A DNA stretch of 64,000 bases from Fen731 sp964481885. Lineage in GTDB: Bacteria; Actinomycetota; Humimicrobiia; Humimicrobiales; Humimicrobiaceae. Location of the stretch: the NCBI GenBank assembly GCA_964481885.1, contig CAYZUS010000003.1:1-64000 (forward strand), written 5' to 3'. Positions 56,626 to 63,917 of this stretch are shown one piece after another (positions within the stretch are counted from its first letter, which is position 1; every line of letters starts with the position of its first letter). A program made the position numbers and the translations under genes. Under the pieces are notes generated by a model, which was given only the letters and a program-made list of their open reading frames with translations, was not told where the DNA came from and did not search any database.

Positions 56626-58068
56626 ATGCTTGAATGTGATGTATTGATAGTGGGCTGTGGGCCGGCGGGGGCAAGCCTTGCCTTATACCTGGCGCAAAAA
56701 AACATAAAAGTAATTGTCGCTGAAAAGAAGAAAAATCTGGACACACCAGTCAGGTGTGCTGAATTTGTACCTGTAAATATTGCCGGATTATTTGACTTTA
56801 AGATCAGCGGGATTAACAATCGGACGGATTACCTTGAAACTTATGTGGCCAAAAACTCTTCTGAAAAGTTTAGCCTTATTTCAAAAACCGGTGCCCCGGG
56901 TTTTATTTTGGACAGGGATATTTTTATAAATGATATCGCTTCAAAATTTACAGCATCGGGAGGCAGGCTGCTGAAAGGCACAAAAGTTATATCAATACAG
57001 CAAAATCCGGGTGGTTTTATTTTGGATTTGTCTGATCTGGCTTTAAAAAATAATTTAGTGGTAAAAGCAAAAATCATTGCCGGCGCTGATGGCCCGCTTT
57101 CCTTAATAGGAAGGATCATGGGCTCTTCCCATAAAAGCTTCATGCCGGCAATACAGCAAAATCCGGCAATAATATTAAAGAACACTGATTGCAACAAAGT
57201 CTTTTTCTCGCCCTACATTTCATGCGGTTATGGCTGGCTTTTCCCGAAGACAGACAGAGTAAACCTTGGAGTCGGTGCTTTTTTGGAGCGTAAAACAGGG
57301 CAGCATGAAAAAAAAACACAAAACACCCTTATTTCAATAAAAGACACTCTGGCTGCTTTTACAAAACATTTGGAATTTTCAGGGATTTTGCCAAATGATG
57401 TAAATCCACAGCAATCTGTTTTTAGCAATAACATTATTATTACCAACGATAATAATGCCAAAACTATACCCGAATCACTCAGGCGTGAAAATAAAAATGG
57501 TGCAAAACAGGATAGACCTTTGGAGGTATGCGGGCAATTTACCCCGGCTGTCACGGGCCTTATTCCGAATTCAGGAATTGTAGAGAACCCTGGCACAAAA
57601 GACGGCTTTATCCTGTGCGGCGATGCTGCGGGACTTTGTAATCCGATAACGGGTGCCGGGATATATAATGCAGTATGTTCAGCCAGACTCGCATCTGAAG
57701 TTATTGCCAAAGCCCTGAGTTTAAATGATTTAAGCTTTCTGGAGGAAACCAAAGAAATCTATAACAGCCAGTTCGGTAATTCAATCAACCGGGCATTAAG
57801 AAAGAAATTAATGCAGAAAAACAACTGGCCCTGTTCTATGGCAGACATGAACGGCCAGCTCCAGGTTACCACAGATATGAACAGCTATCCCCAGCATGGT
57901 GTGGACAGCTGTCCCGAGCATATTTTAGACGCCCAAATCAATTGGCCAGAACATCTGCCAAGGTCCCAAAACAGAAATTATTTTGGCGATAAAGACAACA
58001 AAGACAACATTGAGTTTTTAGAACTAGTCAGACAGACCTGGGTTGCCTTCAAAGACTACTGGCATTAA
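56626..58068 (+). CDS. FAD-dependent oxidoreductase, geranylgeranyl-reductase family
   Basis: A 480-aa flavoprotein: FAD-binding GCGPAGASLALYLAQ near residue 10, the family's PVRCAEF block, and the second FAD motif LCGDAAGLCNPITGAGIYNA near residue 330. A low-complexity stretch (about 225-310) separates parts of the substrate domain. In genomes with LipS1/LipS2, an oxidoreductase of this family (LipT, as I recall) often accompanies the lipoate genes, which fits its position 119 bp behind the ligase fusion. Isoprenoid reduction is the alternative role. Confidence 0.78.
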   Translation: MLECDVLIVGCGPAGASLALYLAQKNIKVIVAEKKKNLDTPVRCAEFVPVNIAGLFDFKISGINNRTDYLETYVAKNSSEKFSLISKTGAPGFILDRDIFINDIASKFTASGGRLLKGTKVISIQQNPGGFILDLSDLALKNNLVVKAKIIAGADGPLSLIGRIMGSSHKSFMPAIQQNPAIILKNTDCNKVFFSPYISCGYGWLFPKTDRVNLGVGAFLERKTGQHEKKTQNTLISIKDTLAAFTKHLEFSGILPNDVNPQQSVFSNNIIITNDNNAKTIPESLRRENKNGAKQDRPLEVCGQFTPAVTGLIPNSGIVENPGTKDGFILCGDAAGLCNPITGAGIYNAVCSARLASEVIAKALSLNDLSFLEETKEIYNSQFGNSINRALRKKLMQKNNWPCSMADMNGQLQVTTDMNSYPQHGVDSCPEHILDAQINWPEHLPRSQNRNYFGDKDNKDNIEFLELVRQTWVAFKDYWH

Positions 58069-58083
58069 ACCAAAGGCTGTACT

Positions 58084-59325
58084 TTAAAGTTTAAATACCA
58101 TTTCCTCCGGCTTTAGATCCCTTTTTTCTTCAACAACTTTTCTTGTAAAGTGCGCGACGACCAATTCCTCGTTTGTCGGAATTACATAGATCTTTGCCCT
58201 TGAGTCATGTGAATAATCTGCAGATATAAGGCCCTGCTCTCCGCCGACTTCCTTATTTCTCTGGCTGTCAAATTTTATACCCATAAATTCCAGGTTTTCC
58301 AGCATTCTTTCGCGCATATAGGGATTCTTTTCACCTATTCCGCCGCTTAAAACAACACAATCAACGCCCCCCATTATGGCGCCATAGGAACCGATGTATT
58401 TTCTTATTCCGTCCAGGTAAGCATCAACAGCAATCCTTGCACGCTTGTTGCCGCCGTCTGCAGCAGCAAGTATTTCCCTGAAATCTTCTGTACCTATTCC
58501 AGCCAACCCCTTAAGCCCGGCATTATTTGAAATCTCGTCCTGGGCCTGGTCAACTGAAAGTCCAAGCTCTTTCATGGCGTAAAGAAGTGCCGTACCGTCA
58601 ACATCCCCTACCCTTGTACCCTGAAGCAGCCCTGAATTAGGGCAGAAACTCATACTGGTATCGATTGATTTCCCGTCTTTAATTGCGCATACCGAGCTTG
58701 AACCACCAAGATGAATAGTGATGAGCCTGATGTCTTCAGTTCCCATCAGTTTGAATGCGGATGCAGCAAGATATCTGTGTGATGAACCATGAAAACCAAA
58801 TTTTTTTATGCCAAGCTTTTCGTACCATTCCCATGGAAAACCCAGCGGACGCCTGAATTCTGGAATTGAATAATGAAAAGAGGGCTCAAATACACCCACC
58901 ATCGGAACGTTTAATATTTTGCTGAAAATTCCTATTGACTCAATATAAGGTATATTATGGACAGGTGCGGCGAATGCATATTTTTGAAGTTCTGCAAGTA
59001 TGGGAGGAGTCAGCATGTTTGCGCCATTAGTCTGTCCCATGACACATTTAAATCCCATGGCCTGAATATCCTGAGGCTTGCTTATAACACCGTTTTTGAC
59101 ATACCAGTCAAGCGCCGTTGTTATTGCAGTTTCAAAGCCAAACAGGTTAATGACTTCTTTTTGAGTTGGACTTTCTCCAATGCTGTGAGTAAAATTGGAA
59201 TCTCCCTGTGATTTTATTTTATCGATATTTGCCTGCCCGAGTATTTTAATCTCATTTTTTTCATTGATATCAATAATCTTGCTTTTAAAAGAAGTGCTTC
59301 CAACATTTCCTATCCCTATTATCAT
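58084..59325 (-). CDS. Divergent acetate/acyl kinase of the AckA family
   Basis: A 413-aa ASKHA-fold kinase aligned to acetate kinase along its length: FGFHGSSHRY, IHLGGSSSVCAIKDGKSIDTS, GTRVGDVD (transition-state Arg kept), SGGIGEKNPYMRE and TNEEL (Mg-binding Glu). Two usual features are changed: the N-terminal NxGSSS reads GNVGSTS, and the HRVVHGGE block containing the substrate-binding Arg reads GFKCVMGQ. It may therefore phosphorylate a different acyl substrate, or none. No phosphotransacetylase is adjacent. GGA/AAAGGATTT precedes the ATG. Confidence 0.8.
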   Translation of the reverse strand: MIIGIGNVGSTSFKSKIIDINEKNEIKILGQANIDKIKSQGDSNFTHSIGESPTQKEVINLFGFETAITTALDWYVKNGVISKPQDIQAMGFKCVMGQTNGANMLTPPILAELQKYAFAAPVHNIPYIESIGIFSKILNVPMVGVFEPSFHYSIPEFRRPLGFPWEWYEKLGIKKFGFHGSSHRYLAASAFKLMGTEDIRLITIHLGGSSSVCAIKDGKSIDTSMSFCPNSGLLQGTRVGDVDGTALLYAMKELGLSVDQAQDEISNNAGLKGLAGIGTEDFREILAAADGGNKRARIAVDAYLDGIRKYIGSYGAIMGGVDCVVLSGGIGEKNPYMRERMLENLEFMGIKFDSQRNKEVGGEQGLISADYSHDSRAKIYVIPTNEELVVAHFTRKVVEEKRDLKPEEMVFKL

Positions 59326-59746
59326 CTTAAATCCTTTCTAAAAGATATGCCCGATGCTTAAGTATTTACAAACTCAGAAGGTTATTATTTTTCTGATTAA
59401 TCAGTAGAATAATAATATATTACATTTGGTTTTTCAAATCTATTTCCTACAGATGTTTCGTTTGGATTATTGGCTGAGCGGCAGAACTACAAAACAACTC
59501 TGTTTTAAAAAAGTGCTTTTATAGAAATAAATATTATTAAAATAAATGTTGCTATTGCTTTGCTTATTAATTATATTTATACTATACTAAATTAGTAGTA
59601 ATTAAATTAGTTCAAAACACGTTTGTAACGATGAACAGGATTTTAAGTTCCTGAGAAGCTTAAAAAATATTGATTCTGTTAAATAATTATTGCACTGACT
59701 ATACTTTAATAAAATATTTCTGATTTTTAAGGAAAGGATTAAAAAA
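59326..59746. other. AT-rich divergent intergenic region, no gene seen
   Basis: The gap lies between the leftward kinase and the rightward DsrE gene. It is rich in 'aattagtagtaattaaatt'-type sequence around 59590. I find no clear operator, RNA gene or coding frame. Confidence 0.4.
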
Positions 59747-60118
59747 ATGGAAAAGAAAAAAATACTATATATACAGACAAGCGGAACAAGCACTCCTCAA
59801 AAGCTGTATTCCCCCTTTATACTGGCACAGACAGCTAAAGCCATGGACATAGAGCCAACCCTTTATTTCCTTGGTGAAGGTATAACGGTTGTGACAAAAG
59901 GTGAAGCTGAAAAGATTAAGATGGGAAATTTTCCCTCCCTTAAGGAAGTAATGGACCAGACCGCAGCAATGGGCATACCGATGCTTGTCTGCCAGCAGAG
60001 CATGCAGATATTCGGTGAAAATCTCACACCTGCTGATTTTACGGAAGGTTCAAAAATTGTCGGCGCCGCCACACTTAACAGCCTTGTTCTAGAGGCTGAT
60101 GGTACAATGTGGTTTTAA
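59747..60118 (+). CDS. DsrE/DsrF-like sulfur-relay protein
   Basis: A 123-aa protein of the DsrE/YchN fold: ILYIQTSGTSTPQKLYSPFILAQ, EPTLYFLGEGITVVTKGEAE, and a conserved cysteine in MLVCQQSMQ near residue 83, the position that carries persulfide in sulfur-relay members. AAGGAAAGG precedes the ATG. With a NifS-like protein, NifU and a TusA-like protein within 3 kb, a role in moving sulfane sulfur is plausible. Confidence 0.8.
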   Translation: MEKKKILYIQTSGTSTPQKLYSPFILAQTAKAMDIEPTLYFLGEGITVVTKGEAEKIKMGNFPSLKEVMDQTAAMGIPMLVCQQSMQIFGENLTPADFTEGSKIVGAATLNSLVLEADGTMWF

Positions 60119-60417
60119 CCTGCCCCATGCTGATGTTTGCAGGATAATTGATGTTTTAACTGAAGTTTTATTAAGCCGGAGAGTAATAAATGTGCTATGA
60201 TATTGGATGGATGGTATTGTACGGCATTTAAGAGACAGTGTTCCAGAATGTTGCGTGCCTTCTTTTTATTTTCATATTGGAATATAGCTGCGTTTGGACA
60301 TTCTGGAGTATACGTTTGTCGGGATTCGGATAAGGCAGGATATGTGAAAAATCGAATATAAACCGATAAGATGCAAATATCGGGAAAAATATATTGTACA
60401 AAAAGAAGGTATTAATT

Positions 60418-61614
60418 ATGGCAGAAAATATCAATGGTCCAGAATCTGAAAATTTAAAGATTTTTTTGGATAACGCATCCACTACCAGGGTTGACGACAG
60501 AGTTTACAATGAAATGATGCCTTATTTTAACGATTATTACGGGAATCCTTCAAGCCTGCACTCATTTGGTGAAATCCCTTCAGAGAAACTTGAACAATCA
60601 AGGGAGAGCTGCGCAAACCTTATTGGCTCAAAAGCTGACGAGCTCTATTTTACATCCTGCGGCACTGAATCAAACAATATGGCTCTATGGGGAATTGCAA
60701 GAGCCTACAGGGAAAAAGGCAATCACATCATCACTTCAGCAATCGAACATTATTCAGTGCTTAACCCCTTAAAAGAAATGCAGAAAGAAGGCTGGGAAGT
60801 GACAATAATCCCTGTGGATGAATATGGCAAAGTCAATCCCAGGGATGTAAAAAAAGCGATAAAAAGCAGCACTGTGCTTGTGAGCATTATGCATGCGAGC
60901 AATGAGATTGGAACAATTCAGGATATAAGGGAAATATCAGCCGCAACAAGAGAAGCAGGTATATTCCTTCATAGTGACGGTATGGCAACAGCCGGAATAA
61001 TACCTGTCGATATTGGCAGTCTCGGGGTTGATTCATACAGTTTTTCGTCTCAGCAGATGTATGGACCGAAAGGGGCAGCCGCACTGTATTTAAAAAAAGG
61101 AGTAAAGCTAAGGCCCCTGATCCTGGGAGGTACACAGGAGAGAGGCAGAAGGGCAGGCACCGAAAACATCCCGTCAATTATTGGTTTTGGTGAAGCTTGC
61201 CGGATTGCCAAAGAAGAAATCGGAAATAATGCAGCGCAAATTCAGGGTTTGAGAGACAGACTGATTGAAGGGATTAATTCAAGGGTGGATAGTATAAAGC
61301 TAAACGGACATCCTTCACAAAGGCTTCCCGGAAATGTACACATAAGCTTTGAGTTTATCGAGGGTGAGTCAATAATATTGCTTTTAAACAGCGAGGGTGT
61401 AGCAGCAGCAAGCGGTTCTTCGTGCGCCTCGCATGCTTTAAAAACTTCCCATGTACTGCTTGCCATTAAATTATCCCCTGCTATCGCAAACGGGTCTATT
61501 TTGTTTTCCATTGGGAAATACAATACAAAGGCGGAAATTGAAAAGGTAATAGATATTTTACCCGGTATTGTTGGCAAACTGAGGAAAATGTCACCCTTGT
61601 GCAATCTTAATTAA
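60418..61614 (+). CDS. NifS/IscS-like aminotransferase V protein lacking the PLP lysine
   Basis: A 398-aa protein with the full cysteine-desulfurase fold: FLDNASTTRVD, GTESNNMALWG, SAIEHYSVL, GGTQERGRRAGTEN, and the mobile-loop cysteine C336 in SGSSCASH. The segment that normally reads SSHK, whose lysine forms the Schiff base with PLP, reads SSQQ (Q212, Q213). Normal desulfurase chemistry is therefore unlikely. Archaeoglobus fulgidus IscS also lacks this lysine, keeps the loop cysteine and still forms an IscU complex, so a structural or cluster-assembly role is possible. The start is the ATG at 60418, 8 nt after AAGG. NifU follows. Confidence 0.88.
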   Translation: MAENINGPESENLKIFLDNASTTRVDDRVYNEMMPYFNDYYGNPSSLHSFGEIPSEKLEQSRESCANLIGSKADELYFTSCGTESNNMALWGIARAYREKGNHIITSAIEHYSVLNPLKEMQKEGWEVTIIPVDEYGKVNPRDVKKAIKSSTVLVSIMHASNEIGTIQDIREISAATREAGIFLHSDGMATAGIIPVDIGSLGVDSYSFSSQQMYGPKGAAALYLKKGVKLRPLILGGTQERGRRAGTENIPSIIGFGEACRIAKEEIGNNAAQIQGLRDRLIEGINSRVDSIKLNGHPSQRLPGNVHISFEFIEGESIILLLNSEGVAAASGSSCASHALKTSHVLLAIKLSPAIANGSILFSIGKYNTKAEIEKVIDILPGIVGKLRKMSPLCNLN

Positions 61615-61723
61615 ACAAATAAGTCATGATAGAGCCGTGAGGCCGGAATCATTTCAGGCATCTTCACTCAAGCTCATGCACATGGGAATCCTGTTTTTGT
61701 TAACTCAGCGAGATCTTAGATTA

Positions 61724-61819
61724 TCCGGCTTGCAGCGAGCTTATATGTCCGGCTTGCAGCGAGCTTATATGTCCGGCTTGCAGCGAGCTTATATGTCCGG
61801 CTTGCAGCGAGCTTATATT
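61724..61819. repeat. 24-bp tandem repeat, four copies
   Basis: Units of 'tccggcttgcagcgagct' plus 'tatatg' start at 61724, 61748, 61772 and 61796, identical except for the last base. They lie between the NifS-like and NifU genes. A frame through them encodes repeated MSGLQRAY, but there is no sign that it is a gene. Sequence blocks are shared with the reverse complement of the 28431 array. Confidence 0.9.
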
Positions 61820-61892
61820 GCTATTGAAACTTATTCTTAAAAATATTATATTAACAGTGTTTCAAATTCAATTATTAAAAGAGGTATATATC

Positions 61893-62276
61893 ATGGTTTC
61901 ATATAACGAAAAAGTTATGCAGCATTTCATGAACCCGCACAATGTCGGGGAAATAGAGAATGCTGATGGTGTCGGGCAAGTCGGGAATCCGGTTTGCGGA
62001 GACATGATGACTTTTAATATTAAAGTTAAAGACAATATAATCGACGATGTCAAATTTAAAACTTTTGGCTGTGGAGCAGCAATTGCAGTTTCAAGCATGG
62101 TAAGTGATATTGCCAAAGGAAAAACCCTGGAAGAAGCATTAAAGATTACAAACAAGGATGTCGCAAATGAACTTGGCGGCCTTCCAAAAAACAAGATGCA
62201 CTGTTCAAATCTTGGCGCTGATGCCCTGCACTCTGCAATAAAGGATTATCAGGAAAAAATAAAAAATAAAAAATAA
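61893..62276 (+). CDS. nifU: NifU/IscU-type iron-sulfur scaffold protein
   Basis: A 127-aa IscU-type scaffold with the three cluster cysteines C35 (GNPVCGD), C60 (FGCGAAIA) and C104 (MHCSNLG), and the conserved Asp next to C35. It would assemble Fe-S clusters for the radical-SAM enzymes and others. The ATG at 61893 follows AAAGAGG; an in-frame extension upstream is rich in Leu/Ile, lacks a site and is discarded. The gene follows the lysine-less NifS-like protein across the 24-bp repeat array. Confidence 0.93.
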   Translation: MVSYNEKVMQHFMNPHNVGEIENADGVGQVGNPVCGDMMTFNIKVKDNIIDDVKFKTFGCGAAIAVSSMVSDIAKGKTLEEALKITNKDVANELGGLPKNKMHCSNLGADALHSAIKDYQEKIKNKK

Positions 62277-62285
62277 GAGGATTTA

Positions 62286-62468
62286 ATGACAGATAAAAAA
62301 AATGACGCCAAAGAATGCAAGTGCCCTTTCTGTGATGCGGAGTTAGAGATTAATGAAATACCCTTCTGCACTGCCTGTAAGCTTGAGGTTGATGTTAAAG
62401 TTTGCAAAGATTGCGGAAAACCTATTCCGGCTGAAGTTTCTGTATGCCCGGAATGCGGCCAGAGCTAA
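62286..62468 (+). CDS. Small double zinc-ribbon protein
   Basis: A 60-aa protein with four CxxC pairs (CPFC, CTAC, CKDC, CPEC), enough for two zinc sites. GAGG lies before the ATG, and it begins 9 bp after nifU, so the two are co-transcribed. The partner is unknown; a chaperone or adaptor in the Fe-S/sulfur set is possible. Confidence 0.8.
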   Translation: MTDKKNDAKECKCPFCDAELEINEIPFCTACKLEVDVKVCKDCGKPIPAEVSVCPECGQS

Positions 62469-62732
62469 AATCTAAGTTCTTTAATTCGGTATGTACAGCT
62501 TAAAGGATAATGGCTGCGAAATACAGGTCTTAATTATCATCTGCGAACCACAGGTTTTTAGATAAGTATTGAGACTTACGGGTTTAGATATAGCTACCAA
62601 AATATACAGATTTAAATTATTATTTGAGGCCCTTTGACTTTAAGGTAATTACAGAGACTTACAGATTTGGATATAATCACTGAAACATAAAATCAAAAAT
62701 AGTTACAGAGTGTTTTTATTAATAACATAACT

Positions 62733-62987
62733 ATGGCTAAAGAAACTGACAAAAACGAAATCACACCTGATGAAGACCTGGATTGTACGGGCCTTTATTG
62801 CCCTACCCCTATTTTTGAAACTAGAAAAAAAATAGATACGATGCAATCGGGCAGTATTTTAAAAATTATTGCCGATGACCCTGCAGCCGAGGCAGATATT
62901 CCCAGTTGGGCCAGGACAACAGGTAATGAAGTGTTATCCATGATAAAAGAAAATGACAGAGTGGTTTTCTTTATCAGAAAAAAATAA
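62733..62987 (+). CDS. TusA-family sulfur carrier protein
   Basis: An 84-aa protein of the TusA/SirA fold. The sulfur-carrying cysteine is in the signature LYCPTPIFETRKKID, with DPAAEADIPSWA in the expected second block. It would carry persulfide between donors and acceptors. The 264-bp gap before it (62469-62732) contains two similar blocks (about 62570 and 62656, 'gagacttac.g.ttt.gatat') and no gene; the ribosome-binding site is weak. Confidence 0.88.
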   Translation: MAKETDKNEITPDEDLDCTGLYCPTPIFETRKKIDTMQSGSILKIIADDPAAEADIPSWARTTGNEVLSMIKENDRVVFFIRKK

Positions 62988-63000
62988 CCAAAATTTTTCG

Positions 63001-63080
63001 TATTTTATGATAATTTTTTTTATTTTGAGGTAACTTTTTTTATTTTGTGATAATTTTTTTTGTTTTATGATAATATTCTG
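63001..63080. repeat. 20-bp tandem repeat, four copies
   Basis: Units of the form 'tattttatgataattttttt' start at 63001, 63021, 63041 and 63061, diverging in the last copy. They lie between the TusA gene and tRNA-Gln. T-runs could assist transcription termination. Confidence 0.85.
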
Positions 63081-63094
63081 AATTACTTTTTAAT

Positions 63095-63168
63095 TGGGGT
63101 GTCGTCTAATGGTAGGACATGCGGCTCTGGACCGTAGAGCAGGGGTTCGAATCCTCTCACCCCAGCCA
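63095..63168 (+). tRNA. tRNA-Gln, anticodon CUG
   Basis: A 74-nt cloverleaf. Acceptor TGGGGTG pairs with CACCCCA (63158-63164); the D stem is GTC/GAC; the anticodon stem TGCGG/CCGTA carries the loop CTCTGGA with anticodon CTG; the T arm contains GGTTCGAATCC; the discriminator is G and CCA is encoded. The U1-A72 pair is typical of bacterial tRNA-Gln. Its 3' end is where the BrnTA unit begins, and its last 25 bases recur at 49820-49844 with one change. Confidence 0.97.
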
Positions 63169-63180
63169 AGCTTACTTTTA

Positions 63181-63405
63181 TTAAGATACCTTTTCAAGCC
63201 GATCTGCCACCCATATTTTAATAATGGACTGTCGCGGCACGCCTAAACGTTTTGCCTCTCTATCCAATAAATCTACCATCCATAAAGGAAAATCTACGTT
63301 TACCCTCTTTTGCTCCTGGTTGGACCTTTTTGCTTTTGAAATGTCCAGGTGCCCTGTTATATCTTTACTTTCATCAAATTTCTTATCAAAATCACTTGCT
63401 TTCAT
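63181..63405 (-). CDS. brnA: BrnA-type antitoxin
   Basis: A 74-aa antitoxin with a C-terminal ribbon-helix-helix-like segment (VNVDFPLWMVDLLDREAKRLG) that should bind the operon's promoter. The start is the ATG at 63405, preceded by GAGGA; a longer frame to 63462 lies wholly inside brnT and is less likely. It overlaps brnT by 14 bp and ends 12 bp from the tRNA-Gln CCA. Confidence 0.85.
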   Translation of the reverse strand: MKASDFDKKFDESKDITGHLDISKAKRSNQEQKRVNVDFPLWMVDLLDREAKRLGVPRQSIIKIWVADRLEKVS

Positions 63406-63655
63406 AAATATCAATTTCCTCTTTTCTAGATCTTCGTATTGAAATAATTCTGATTTTTTCATTCCTATATGTAATAACCCCGGACCAATGTTTTTCTGAA
63501 ATTTTCCCTATTACCAGAAATCTGGATTCATCCCTGGTTTTTACTGGGATCTCAATGAAATCTGGATCATCCCATAGCTTTTGAGCCTCATAAAAATCAA
63601 TACCATGTTTATAATTATTGCTATCACTTTTATTTTGGTCAAATTCAAATTCCAT
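63392..63655 (-). CDS. brnT: BrnT-type ribonuclease toxin
   Basis: An 87-aa RelE-fold toxin: MEFEFDQNKSDSNNYKHGIDF, WDDPDFIEIPV, GVITYRNEKIRIISIRRSRKEE, all characteristic of BrnT. It cleaves RNA and is neutralised by BrnA, encoded just downstream. Its -10 box ends only 9 bp before the ATG, so the mRNA is probably leaderless. It points toward the tRNA. Confidence 0.9.
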   Translation of the reverse strand: MEFEFDQNKSDSNNYKHGIDFYEAQKLWDDPDFIEIPVKTRDESRFLVIGKISEKHWSGVITYRNEKIRIISIRRSRKEEIDIYESK

Positions 63656-63664
63656 AGTATATTT

Positions 63665-63692
63665 ATTATACCTTTTATATACCTTTAGTCAA
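63665..63692 (-). promoter_or_regulatory. brnTA promoter giving a probable leaderless transcript
   Basis: On the minus strand TTGACT (63692-63687) and TATAAT (63670-63665) are 16 bp apart; the brnT ATG follows after 9 nt, close to the expected transcription start. Confidence 0.75.
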
Positions 63693-63792
63693 TTTAAATT
63701 CTTTGTATTTAGCTCAATTGAGTAATAAATTTGGTAGAATTTGCAAAAGATTATTTATCAAAATCAGGAAATATAAAACTGTTTGAAAATTT

Positions 63793-63851
63793 TTTTAAGT
63801 TAATTAGTTCTATTAATAATTGGTTCGAAATTTCACACCTGTGGCCTGCCA
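63793..63851. repeat. tRNA-3'-end-like cassette repeat R3
   Basis: 59 bp aligned with R1 and R2: GTTAATTAGTTCTATTAA on the left (17 of 23 matches to R1), the identical core GGTTCGAAATTTCACACC (63822-63839), but a diverged tail TGTGGCCTGCCA. It closes the BrnTA unit that begins at tRNA-Gln. Confidence 0.75.
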
Positions 63852-63917
63852 ACCAATACTGGTTAGAAACATTAAAACTTTTTATGTTTTAAAATCCATT
63901 TTTTAATTTGTTCAGAA

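Noticed and set aside
61637..61840. Open frame encoding repeated MSGLQRAY
   Set aside because: It is a by-product of a 24-bp non-coding tandem repeat; there is no ribosome-binding site and no protein-like sequence outside the repeat.
63730..63900. Small plus-strand frame running through R3
   Set aside because: It has no ATG or ribosome-binding site, and it reads through the repeat core; the repeat explains the sequence better, although an eroded gene tail cannot be excluded.
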